Part shown: one piece after another, positions 8,480-17,093 of the stretch | Position numbering within the stretch: position 1 is the stretch's first letter | How the letters are laid out: each line of letters begins with the position of its first letter | Translations under genes and position numbers: made by a program | The notes under the pieces: model-generated | The model's input: the letters and a program-made list of their open reading frames with translations, nothing else | Told to the model about the DNA's origin: nothing | Databases searched by the model: none | Source: Acidobacteriota bacterium | GTDB taxonomy: Bacteria; Acidobacteriota; Polarisedimenticolia; JAPUKU01 | Reading direction: 5' to 3' | DNA: 38,036 nt | NCBI GenBank assembly: GCA_027295505.1 | Contig: JAPUKU010000178.1 | Span: 1 to 38,036, forward strand

Positions 8480-9891
8480 GGCGCCAGCCCCGTTGCAGTC
8501 AGAGAAGCCGGCGACAGCCATTGAGCGATCCACAGCGCCGCCACCGCGCCGACAAGCGTGTTTGCAGCGTTGAGAGCTTCCGGGTGCGGCTGTTCCGAGG
8601 CCGCCAGAAGTGCAAGCGGTCGTTCCGCGAACGCACCCACGGCTGAGGCGATCCACACGCACAGAGCGGCCCCCCAGCTGTCGGAGATCAGATCCGTAAT
8701 CCCTGCCACAGCGATGACCACGGCGGCCGCTGCAGCGCCCGCCAGGGTGCCGGAAAGGGAGACGCCACCGGGTGTTCCGGCCGGAACGCGACACAGACGC
8801 TCCGGGAGAAACGTCGGCCCCGCCAGCCACTTGCCAATTTCACTCGCTACTGTGTCAAACGTCGCGGCTCCCAGAGCGCCGGCAAACGCCAGTGCGCAGG
8901 CGCCAAGCGGGGCTCCGGCGAGCGCGAAGAGAGCACATGCGAGCGGCACCGCGCCGTTGGCCAGTGCGTGCAGGCTACTGCGCGCGCCGCCGCGTTCCTG
9001 CGCGATGCCACGCGTCCTCTTCGAGACCAGTCCGATCTGTGTGGCGGCCGATCCCAGCACGAAGAACGTCAGAAGCAACACGAACCCGCCCACCCCCAAG
9101 CCAACCCCCACGAGGGTTCCGACCATGACGCCGGCAATCAGGCCGGAGAGGCTCACCCAGCGCAGCAGGTAGGCCGCGATCCCTCCGGTGAGCGCCAGGG
9201 CCAGCATCGAGGCCCAGCGTCTGGTTACGGTGATGGCTCCGAGCTCCAGTGCCAGCGGGGTGATCGCTGTTAAACCAAGAAGCACGGCAGCTCCGATCCA
9301 GGGAACAACCAGATTGTCATCCAGACCACTGGGGAGCGACTCCGCGAGCGCCGAGATCAGCGCCGCGATCAAGGCGATTGTGATCCACCCCGCGAGAGCG
9401 GAGGAATCGGATCCGGCTCCCCATGCAAGCGACAGCGCGTCACGAAACGGAAGCCGGCCGCCCGCCGACGAGTGCAACAGGAACGCCACGCTTGCCGTGC
9501 CACAGGCGATGAGAGCCGCCGAGCCCGCGAAACTCTTGGTGCTGTTCCAGGGCAGCCGTGGGCCTCCGAGGTGACGTCCGGCGAGCGAGGCCGCGCCGTC
9601 ACCGAACGCCAGCAACGCCCACCCCGCCGCCACGAGCGTGGGACGATCCGGAAGCAGCACCAGAAGCACGAACACGGACACCGGATAGAGGATCAGGCCC
9701 CGGTCGCTCGTGCCCCAGGCCGATTCCGCGCGCCGCATCTGGCCACCGGCGAGACGAGGTAGCAGCCAGAGGTTTCCGGCCACGGCCGTGGCACTGATCG
9801 CCAGCGCTGCAGCCGCCGGCAGCCACGCCAGCGTCACGCACAGAGTACCCATTGCGACGTGCGTCAGGGAACGCAAATCGGCGCCGCTCAA
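8476..9891 (-). CDS. Fused membrane protein: N-terminal phytol/dolichol-kinase-like (VTE5-like) domain + C-terminal DUF92 (TMEM19/VTE6-like) domain
   Basis: N-domain: LLAFGDGAASLAGRHLGGPRLPWNSTKSFAGSAA and ALAESLPSGLDDNLVVPWIGAAVL; C-domain: LSGLIAGVMVGTLVGVGLGVGGFVLLLTFFVLGSAATQIG...ATFDTVASEIGKWL...RVPAGTPGGVSLSGTLAG. TTG start at 9891 overlapping the SDR stop (TTGA) keeps the DLRSLTHVAMG motif. Confidence 0.85.
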   Translation of the reverse strand: MSGADLRSLTHVAMGTLCVTLAWLPAAAALAISATAVAGNLWLLPRLAGGQMRRAESAWGTSDRGLILYPVSVFVLLVLLPDRPTLVAAGWALLAFGDGAASLAGRHLGGPRLPWNSTKSFAGSAALIACGTASVAFLLHSSAGGRLPFRDALSLAWGAGSDSSALAGWITIALIAALISALAESLPSGLDDNLVVPWIGAAVLLGLTAITPLALELGAITVTRRWASMLALALTGGIAAYLLRWVSLSGLIAGVMVGTLVGVGLGVGGFVLLLTFFVLGSAATQIGLVSKRTRGIAQERGGARSSLHALANGAVPLACALFALAGAPLGACALAFAGALGAATFDTVASEIGKWLAGPTFLPERLCRVPAGTPGGVSLSGTLAGAAAAAVVIAVAGITDLISDSWGAALCVWIASAVGAFAERPLALLAASEQPHPEALNAANTLVGAVAALWIAQWLSPASLTATGLAP

Positions 9892-10889
9892 AATCCCCTC
9901 TCCATGTCGCGTATCTCGGCGCGCGCCCACTCGATCGTCGTTAGAAGGCCCTGCTCCAGCGGGGTAGCGGAGTATCCCAGGACACGCTCAGCCCGGGCGC
10001 TGGAGTAAGCCCAGTCGTGCGTGTAGATCTCCACCTCGTCCGGCGTGATCTCGGGTGGCTGCCCCGTCAGGCGGGCCCGCAAGACCTGCAGGCGGCCGAC
10101 CAGACGGGCCATCCAGGCAGGGATGGTGCGCCCGGGTGCGAGTGTACCGGTGATCTGCGCGACGCGTGCGAAAAGCTGGCGCAGCGACAGGTTCTCTCCA
10201 CCGAGGATGAAACGATCGCCCACTGCGGCAGCCTCGAGAGCCCTCAGATGTCCGCGCACGACATCGTCGACGTAAGCCAGGCACCAGCGCCTCTCTCCGC
10301 CTCCGACCAGTCCGGGCAGACCTTCCTGCAGGTGACGGATGAGCACCTGTCCGACGAGGTTCCCCTCGGTGCGTGGACCCGGGCCGTAAAGTATGCCCGG
10401 GTAGAGCGTGACGATCGGAAATCCATCCGCGGCCGCCTGGCGTGCCAGACCCTCCGCCTGGCGCTTGGTGTCGGCATAGGCATTTCCGGGCTTGAGGCTG
10501 TTACGGGGCGTGTCCTCATCATGAACCGCGCCGTCGGTGGGCCCCAGCGCCAGAAAAGAGGACGTATAGATGAACCGCTCGATTCCCTCCCGGCGTGAGG
10601 CTTCGATCAGCGTCTTCAGGCCGTCCACATTGATCCGTGAGAACTCTTCCTGGCGCGGTAGCCAGCGCTGCACCACGGCCGCCAGGTGGAACACCTGGTG
10701 GCAACCCCTGAGAGCGCGGGCCACCTCTGAGGGATCGGTGAGCGAGGCCAGGCGCACATCCACTCCGCTGGGCGACTCGCCCACATGAAGGTCGCGCCGT
10801 ACGAGAAGGCGCACACGGCGGCCCGCGGAGACGAGACCGCGCACCAGCGCCTGACCCAGGTAACCGCTGCCACCCGTGACAAGGATCAT
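9888..10889 (-). CDS. Extended SDR / NAD-dependent epimerase-dehydratase
   Basis: MILVTGGSGYLGQALVRGLVSAGRRVRLLVR (Rossmann TGGxGxLG), YTSS, NAYADTKRQAE (YxxxK), TLYPGILYGPG. Confidence 0.92.
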   Translation of the reverse strand: MILVTGGSGYLGQALVRGLVSAGRRVRLLVRRDLHVGESPSGVDVRLASLTDPSEVARALRGCHQVFHLAAVVQRWLPRQEEFSRINVDGLKTLIEASRREGIERFIYTSSFLALGPTDGAVHDEDTPRNSLKPGNAYADTKRQAEGLARQAAADGFPIVTLYPGILYGPGPRTEGNLVGQVLIRHLQEGLPGLVGGGERRWCLAYVDDVVRGHLRALEAAAVGDRFILGGENLSLRQLFARVAQITGTLAPGRTIPAWMARLVGRLQVLRARLTGQPPEITPDEVEIYTHDWAYSSARAERVLGYSATPLEQGLLTTIEWARAEIRDMERGF

Positions 10890-11785
10890 GTCGGTGCCTG
10901 CCAGCCAGGCGCAGCGCGACCCGGCGGTGAGGTGGTGAACTGCTCTGCAAGAGCCTCCTTCCAGTCACGGGGCTCACGTGATGTGATCGATCGGTACCGG
11001 GTTGTAGAAAGAGCCGAGTAGGACGGTCGGCTCGCCGGGAATCCCAGATCCTTCCAGCGCAGCTGCACCCGTTGGAGCCCGCCCTCGAGCCCAGCCGCCT
11101 CGGCGACCTGACAGGCGAAGTCGAAGCGGTTGCACGTCCCGCCGTTCACGAAGTGGATCACTCCGTGAGTCGGAATCTCGGCGAGCAACAGAAGTGCCTG
11201 GATCAGATCCGGTGTGTAGGTGGGAGAGGCGACCTGGTCCGTGACGCCGCTCAGGCTGTGCCGCGCGCGCGCTTCCTCCAGCACGTGCTCGACAAAGTCG
11301 CCGCCGCAGGGGCCGAACAGCCAGCTCGTGCGCACCACCAGTGCCTCGGGAAATTCCTTCAGCACCCTGCGTTCACCCTCCAGTTTGCTGGCACCATATT
11401 TCGAGATCGGCCGGGGGATATCGTCTTCCAGGTATGGGCTTCCTTTGTTCCCGTCAAACACCTGGTCGGTGCTCACGTGGATGAAACGTGCTCCCACTTC
11501 GCGGCACGCCCGGGCCGCGTTGGCGGCTCCATCGCTGTTGACACGAACGGCGAGATCCGGCTGCCGCTCGCAAACATCCACCCCGGAGGCGGCGGCGCAA
11601 TTGATCACCAGCGTGGGCTCCAGGCGCTCGAGCTCTCCCCGCATGCGGAAGTAGTCGGTGATATCAATCTCTGCGCGCGTGGCCGCGATTGTAGCGGGAT
11701 ACAGACGCGAGAGCGTCGTCTCCGCCTGCCGGCCGAGACGACCGCCGGTGCCAAGGATGAGAGGAACGGAGAAAAGGGAACTCAT
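10886..11785 (-). CDS. dTDP-4-dehydrorhamnose reductase-like sugar nucleotide reductase
   Basis: LILGTGGRLGRQAE..., LVINCAAASGVDVCERQPDLAVRVNSDGAANAARACREVGARFIHVSTDQVFDGNKGSPYLEDDIPRPISKYGASKLEGE (STDxVFDG, YGASKxxGE). Confidence 0.88.
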   Translation of the reverse strand: MSSLFSVPLILGTGGRLGRQAETTLSRLYPATIAATRAEIDITDYFRMRGELERLEPTLVINCAAASGVDVCERQPDLAVRVNSDGAANAARACREVGARFIHVSTDQVFDGNKGSPYLEDDIPRPISKYGASKLEGERRVLKEFPEALVVRTSWLFGPCGGDFVEHVLEEARARHSLSGVTDQVASPTYTPDLIQALLLLAEIPTHGVIHFVNGGTCNRFDFACQVAEAAGLEGGLQRVQLRWKDLGFPASRPSYSALSTTRYRSITSREPRDWKEALAEQFTTSPPGRAAPGWQAPT

Positions 11786-11803
11786 TTCCGTCCGCTGCCC
11801 CGT

Positions 11804-14221
11804 TCAGCGCATGCCCTGCTGCATGTCGAAGAGTTTGCCCACACCCTTGAGATTGATGAGAAAGCGGATTTCGCGTTCCTCGGAATTCACAAAGTCACGA
11901 TTCTGATACTCGAGAAGGAAGCCGCAGCACTGGGTATTGTAGCCGATGCGGTAGCGCTGATTCTGGATGTGGGAGGCCGCGATGTCCCAGTTGAGCTCAG
12001 CGGCCAGGGCGAGCTTCTGGCGGAACATGGAAGTTCCGGCAAGCAAGCTCATTTGACTCCGGTTTTTTGCTGGCTCGGATGTTGGATCATTCGGATCCCA
12101 CTGCGCATTCTTGCTGACGTTGTTCAGCACCCAGTTCAGGCTGAGGATGTGCGGATGCGATCGGAGATCGGCGCTGATCGTCGTCTGCTCCACCGTGTGG
12201 CGCAGGATGTTGTAGCGTGCCGTCACATTCATCGAGTGCCAGGCGGTTGGATTGACACGGATCGACAGATTTACGGGAGAGAAGGAGGAGCTGTCGACCT
12301 CTTCTCGTAACTCAAAGCGCCTGCTGAGGGGGCTCGGGTTGAAGTTAAAAATCTGGCTCAGCGTTACGGTCGCGAACTCGACGGCCGTGCCGGTCACACC
12401 GACTTCCTCCTGGTCACTCTCCGGCTCGGGTATGAGGGCAGCGACATCTTCTGCCGTGTGGGGCTCCGGGGCCAGGCCCGGCAGCGGTATCCGCCGCGGC
12501 AGCGCCAGCCCGGAGCTCACGGGAGCCCTGGAGCGCAGGGCGAACCAGCGTGAGGAGAGCGAATACCTCACCTGATTGATGTCACCGCTTGCCACATCCA
12601 CCTCGTCAAACCGTGGCACGAATAATGTGTCGTCGAAGGGGGTGTTGGCGGGGGGGAGGATGGCGACATCTTCCTCCGCAGTGCCATGGATGTCCGCGAT
12701 TACATAGCTGTAGGTGATCCTGGGTTCCAGAACATTCTTCAGGCGCGGTGAGAAGCCCCAGCCCGGCGTGTCCCAGACACGCGTGAACGAAGGACCGATG
12801 ATCTCGAGTCCACCTCGAAAGAGACTGCGGCGCAACGAGTCATCGATGGCGGTTCCAGATACGGACGGATCACGCTGTTTCGTGTAATAGGTCTCGCGCA
12901 ACGAAACTTCCGGTGTCACCTTCAACCAGGGGGCAATGCGCAGGGGTACGCGGATCTCTGGAAACACGTCGTAGCGCTCATACGAGAAGTCTCTATCCAG
13001 GGTTGCTGCGCTGGTCTGGAATGCGAGGAAGAACGGGGAGCTGCCGAGCTGGCGGCTGCGACCGCGAAGCTCGATCTCCGGCCGCCGTTCCTGTGTGAGG
13101 ATCTCACCTGCGGAGAGCGATTGCTCGATGCTTTCACCCCGGATGTTCAGCGAATAATATGACCAGGCGCGTGAGAGGTCGAGCCTGGATGATGTGGTAC
13201 TGGTCGTGGCGATCCGCGGATCGCGCTCGAAATCCAGGTAATAATCAATGTCACTCACCTCGTTCAGATCGGCGAGTAGCTTCCAGCCGTGATCGAACGA
13301 TTGCTCCGTCAGCAGGCGGAAGCGATACCGATCTCCCTCCGGTTCGCCGGTGATCGTGTCATCGATTCTCTCGTCGATGTAATAGCCGGTGAAGCGCAGC
13401 CTTCCAGCCTGGGTCGGAAGCCAGCGGGTCTCTACCCCGGCCCCCAGACCGTCCTTCTGGAAGTAGTCGAAGTAAAAAGTGGAATCGAAGTTGCGCGCCG
13501 GTGCCCAGAAGTAAGCCGTGTTGATCACCGCACCGCGCCGTGCCGAGTACCCGACCTGCGGCATCAGGAAACCCGAGACCCGATCCTTCTTGACGGGCCA
13601 CAGCAGGTAAGGAGTGTACAGGATGGGCATGCGGCCAACGCGGAATGACAGGTTCCTGAGGTGGGCGTAGCCGTCGAGCTCAACCGTACCCCGGCCGATG
13701 CGGAACGACCAGTAGGGCGTCGGCTGGGTGCAGGAAGTGAGCGTGGCCTTCTCGATCCGGTAACGGTTTTCTCCGATCTTCTCGAGGCGCTCCGCCTCCA
13801 GGATGAGGCCCGGCTGCAGCTCTCCCTGGGCGCTGTAAATGGTCGACAGGCGCGTCTCCAGGTTGATCTCAATCCGATCTCCCGTGAGAAAGGAAGATCC
13901 TTCCTTGAGCACCACGTTCCCGCGGGCGATGCACTGTTGTGTGTCCCCGTTATACTCGACTTCATCGGCCTGCAGTCTGAGATCGCCAGAGCGGATGTCG
14001 ACATCTCCCGAGAAGCGGTACCGGTTGGGGGCCGTTCGCTCGATCGTGGTGGCCCCGACACGGACCGCGGACGCGCCCGGAGCGACCGTTGAAATGAAAG
14101 ACTTTTCCGGGTCGACTGTAGGCTCCTCGTCCACTGCGGTCTGGGCCGCTGCGTGAGCGGCCGGCCAGAGGCAGGCGGCGAGTACCGCAAAAGATAAATG
14201 GGCGCGGAACCGGGTATTCAT
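11804..14221 (-). CDS. lptD: LPS-assembly outer membrane protein LptD
   Basis: Signal peptide MNTRFRAHLSFAVLAACLWPAAHAAAQ, OstA-like N-domain (RYRFSGDVDIRSGDLRLQADEVEYNGDTQQCIARGNVVL), YTPYLLWPVKKDRVSGFLMPQVGYS, C-terminal barrel with QCCGFLLEYQNRDF. Track start (14425) is upstream of the signal peptide. Confidence 0.93.
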   Translation of the reverse strand: MNTRFRAHLSFAVLAACLWPAAHAAAQTAVDEEPTVDPEKSFISTVAPGASAVRVGATTIERTAPNRYRFSGDVDIRSGDLRLQADEVEYNGDTQQCIARGNVVLKEGSSFLTGDRIEINLETRLSTIYSAQGELQPGLILEAERLEKIGENRYRIEKATLTSCTQPTPYWSFRIGRGTVELDGYAHLRNLSFRVGRMPILYTPYLLWPVKKDRVSGFLMPQVGYSARRGAVINTAYFWAPARNFDSTFYFDYFQKDGLGAGVETRWLPTQAGRLRFTGYYIDERIDDTITGEPEGDRYRFRLLTEQSFDHGWKLLADLNEVSDIDYYLDFERDPRIATTSTTSSRLDLSRAWSYYSLNIRGESIEQSLSAGEILTQERRPEIELRGRSRQLGSSPFFLAFQTSAATLDRDFSYERYDVFPEIRVPLRIAPWLKVTPEVSLRETYYTKQRDPSVSGTAIDDSLRRSLFRGGLEIIGPSFTRVWDTPGWGFSPRLKNVLEPRITYSYVIADIHGTAEEDVAILPPANTPFDDTLFVPRFDEVDVASGDINQVRYSLSSRWFALRSRAPVSSGLALPRRIPLPGLAPEPHTAEDVAALIPEPESDQEEVGVTGTAVEFATVTLSQIFNFNPSPLSRRFELREEVDSSSFSPVNLSIRVNPTAWHSMNVTARYNILRHTVEQTTISADLRSHPHILSLNWVLNNVSKNAQWDPNDPTSEPAKNRSQMSLLAGTSMFRQKLALAAELNWDIAASHIQNQRYRIGYNTQCCGFLLEYQNRDFVNSEEREIRFLINLKGVGKLFDMQQGMR

Positions 14222-14225
14222 CCGC

Positions 14226-15029
14226 TCAGTGGAAGTGCATTCCGGCATACGCCACAACGCGGCTGAAGTCGCCCGTGACGTCGCCGGAGGTGGCGTAGGC
14301 AAGAACTTCCCCCGAGCGCGCGCCGAGGAGACGACAGGCCTCGAGCGCGGCGACAGCCGGGTAAACGCCGCACATCGAGATGCGTTCACGCTGCACCACT
14401 TCGTAGAGAGTGGTAGCGTCGACACGCTCCAGCGCCTCGAGTGCTTTCCGGTCCTGGCGCTCGGCTACCTCGCGGGATTCATAGTGGGTCATGTCACTGC
14501 TGATCAGGATAGCGGCCGGCTCCTCCAGGGACGAGATCACCCGTGCCAGGGCCGTACCGAAAACCCGCAGATCGGTGATCCGCGGTGTCCCGACACACAC
14601 CGGCACGATGCGTGCCCCAGGCGCGCACACCTGCAGGAACGGCAGCTGGACCTCGATGGCGTGCTCACGGCTGTGTGCCTCGACGTCCACCTCCAGCAGG
14701 GGACACGCCTTCTGGAGTCTGTCCGCCAGATCCTCATCCACTGGCATGCGGCCCAGGGGTGTCTCCCACTCACCGCCCCCGTACAGAGCAAGGGGTGCGC
14801 CACGGCCGGTATGGTTGGGGCCAAGGATCACCAAGCGGCCCGGAAGATCGGCGGCAGCGTAAGTGTTGCCCGCCACGCCGCCCGAGTAGATATATCCCGC
14901 GTGCGGTGCCATGAGCGCCGTCACCCCGGAGCGCGGACCCGTCCTCTCCAGGCGGGCCTCGACATCCCGGCGCAGGGTCTCCGGGTCATCCGGGTAGAAG
15001 CTTCCTGAAAATGCGGGGTGGCGCAGCAT
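14226..15029 (-). CDS. MEMO1-family protein (AmmeMemoRadiSam system protein B)
   Basis: MLRHPAFSGSFYPDDPETL..., MAPHAGYIYSGGVAGNTYA, LGPNHTG, HAIEVQLPFLQ, ILISSDMTHYES, ISMCGVYPAVAAL. Confidence 0.93.
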   Translation of the reverse strand: MLRHPAFSGSFYPDDPETLRRDVEARLERTGPRSGVTALMAPHAGYIYSGGVAGNTYAAADLPGRLVILGPNHTGRGAPLALYGGGEWETPLGRMPVDEDLADRLQKACPLLEVDVEAHSREHAIEVQLPFLQVCAPGARIVPVCVGTPRITDLRVFGTALARVISSLEEPAAILISSDMTHYESREVAERQDRKALEALERVDATTLYEVVQRERISMCGVYPAVAALEACRLLGARSGEVLAYATSGDVTGDFSRVVAYAGMHFH

Positions 15030-15217
15030 GAGAGGTGGGCCGGGAGCGGTGGGCTGAAGCCGGTACCGTTCAGACGCTCGCTATTCTAGCAGAGCGCTTG
15101 TGTGCTATCCTGCCGCACTATTCCGATCTATGGATCCCCAATGGACGTGGCCGCAAGGGAAAGCATGGCCTTCTCTTGGAATACGCCCGCCCGCATGCTG
15201 CCGGTCCCGAAAAAATC

Positions 15218-16114
15218 ATGGTGAAACGCGCCACAGCTGCGCGTCGCGGGGCGCGCCTCCGGCCAAAACGAGCAAGCCGCTCCAGGAAGAAGCGGGTCCG
15301 CAAGCGCGGTACCTCACACTCCCGATCTGCATCGGCCGGCCTCGACATCAAGCCAGAGACCGTGTGCTCGCGAATCGAGCGCTTCATCCAGAAGGAAACC
15401 CGCGCCGCGGGACGCTCGCGGGTGGTGGTGGGCCTTTCCGGAGGGATCGACTCGGCCCTGTCGGCCGCGCTGGCCCGGCGGGCCCTCGGACGCGCGGGCG
15501 TGATCGCAATTCTCATGCCCTACCGCAACAGCCGTAAGGACAGCCTCCGCGACGCCGAGGAACTGGCAAAATACCTGGACATTCGTTACGAGACGGTGGA
15601 CATCTCGCCCATGGTCGACGCCTTCTTCGATAACCGACCGGAGGCCGACCGGCTGCGCCGCGGCAACAAGATGGCTCGGGAGCGTATGTCGATCCTGTTT
15701 GATTGCGCGGCCGCTCGTGATGCGCTCGTCCTCGGCACCAGCAATCGCACCGAGACCCTGCTCGGCTACGGTACGCATTTCGGAGACACCGCGTGCAGCC
15801 TCAACCCGATCGGCTGTCTTTACAAGACACAGGTGCGGCTGCTGGCGCTGCACGTGGCCGTGCCGGAGCGCATTCGCACCAAGATCCCGACTGCCGATCT
15901 GTGGCCGGACCAGACCGACGAAGCCGAGCTGGGTTACACGTACGAGGAGATCGATCGCTTGCTGCTGCTCATGGTGGATCGTGGCCTCAAGCTCCGGGAG
16001 CTGCAGGCGCACGGCTTCGATCGCGAGATGGTGCGCTCGGTGCAGGATCGGATCCAGCGCAATGAGTTCAAGCGCCGGATGCCCTACGTGGCCCCGATCA
16101 CCACCCGCCATTGA
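15218..16114 (+). CDS. nadE: Ammonia-dependent NAD+ synthetase with basic N-terminal extension
   Basis: VVVGLSGGIDSALSAALARRALG, LVLGTSNRTETLLGYGTHFGDTACSLNPIGCLYKTQV, KIPTADLWPDQTDEAELGYTYEEID. ATG 15218 is in the frame of the track ORF starting at 15035. Confidence 0.93.
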   Translation: MVKRATAARRGARLRPKRASRSRKKRVRKRGTSHSRSASAGLDIKPETVCSRIERFIQKETRAAGRSRVVVGLSGGIDSALSAALARRALGRAGVIAILMPYRNSRKDSLRDAEELAKYLDIRYETVDISPMVDAFFDNRPEADRLRRGNKMARERMSILFDCAAARDALVLGTSNRTETLLGYGTHFGDTACSLNPIGCLYKTQVRLLALHVAVPERIRTKIPTADLWPDQTDEAELGYTYEEIDRLLLLMVDRGLKLRELQAHGFDREMVRSVQDRIQRNEFKRRMPYVAPITTRH

Positions 16115-16190
16115 AGCATTGCCCGCTCGACACCGCGGCCCGCGCGGGGCACCGTGTTACCAGCCCCGCGGGCCGGCAAAAGAGAGATCT

Positions 16191-17093
16191 ATGTCCGGAA
16201 TCCTTTACGTCGTCGGCACGCCAATCGGAAACCTGGAGGACGTCACGCTGCGCGCCCTGCGGGTGCTGCGTGAAGCCGGCACCATCGCCTGCGAGGACAC
16301 GCGCCACACGCGCAAGCTTCTGGAGCGTCACGCCATCCGCTCGCGCCTCGTCTCGTACCACAAGTTCAACGAGCGGGCCCGAGTCACCGAGCTGCTGGGT
16401 TGCCTCGGCCGGGGTGAGAACGTGGCGCTGGTCACCGACGCCGGCACACCTGCCGTTTCCGATCCCGGAGCCATCCTGGTGACGGAGGCTGCGGCGGCCG
16501 GCTATCCTGTCGTGCCCGTGCCGGGACCGTCGGCTCTGGCGACGGCCGTGTCCGCTGCCGGCCTCGCAGGCAGCCGTCTCACGTTTCTGGGATTTCTGCC
16601 CTCCCGCGCCGCGGATCGTCGCCGCCTGCTCACCTCACTTGATGGAGTCGAAGGACTGCTGGTCTTCTACGAATCGCCACGCCGTGCCGCCGCGGCCCTG
16701 CGAGATCTGGTGGGGTGCTGGCCAGAGCGGCGCGCCATCATGGCGCGCGAGATGACGAAGATGCACGAGGAGATCCGGCGTGGCACACTGGCGGACCTGG
16801 CTGCCTCCGCCGAGGATGGCGTCCTGCGCGGAGAGATCACGTTCGTGGTCGAGGGAGCATCAAGAGCCACCACGGCGAAAAGATGCGGGGGGAAGTCGGG
16901 CAGGGAGGCCTCTCTCGAGATCGACGCCGCGGGGCTCAAACGACTGCGGCGGGAGGTTGAGCGCCGGGTGCGCGAAACGGGGAAGCGGCGCCCCGCTGCC
17001 ATGCGTGAGGTGGCGCGGGAGAAGGGAGTCGATTCCCGCGCCCTCTACCGGCTCCTGGCCGGCAGGGGCAAAGGGGCTCGCGGAGCGGACTAG
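16191..17093 (+). CDS. rsmI: 16S rRNA (cytidine-2'-O)-methyltransferase
   Basis: MSGILYVVGTPIGNLEDVTLRALRVLREAGTIACEDTRHTRKLLERH...LVSYHKFNE...VTDAGTPAVSDPGAILV...PVPGPSALATAVSAAG. Confidence 0.96.
   Translation: MSGILYVVGTPIGNLEDVTLRALRVLREAGTIACEDTRHTRKLLERHAIRSRLVSYHKFNERARVTELLGCLGRGENVALVTDAGTPAVSDPGAILVTEAAAAGYPVVPVPGPSALATAVSAAGLAGSRLTFLGFLPSRAADRRRLLTSLDGVEGLLVFYESPRRAAAALRDLVGCWPERRAIMAREMTKMHEEIRRGTLADLAASAEDGVLRGEITFVVEGASRATTAKRCGGKSGREASLEIDAAGLKRLRREVERRVRETGKRRPAAMREVAREKGVDSRALYRLLAGRGKGARGAD

Noticed and set aside
7460-8830. 456-aa reading of the UbiA gene
   Set aside because: N-terminal ~117 residues overlap the kinase/DUF92 gene in another frame and are low complexity; ATGA start at 8479 fits.
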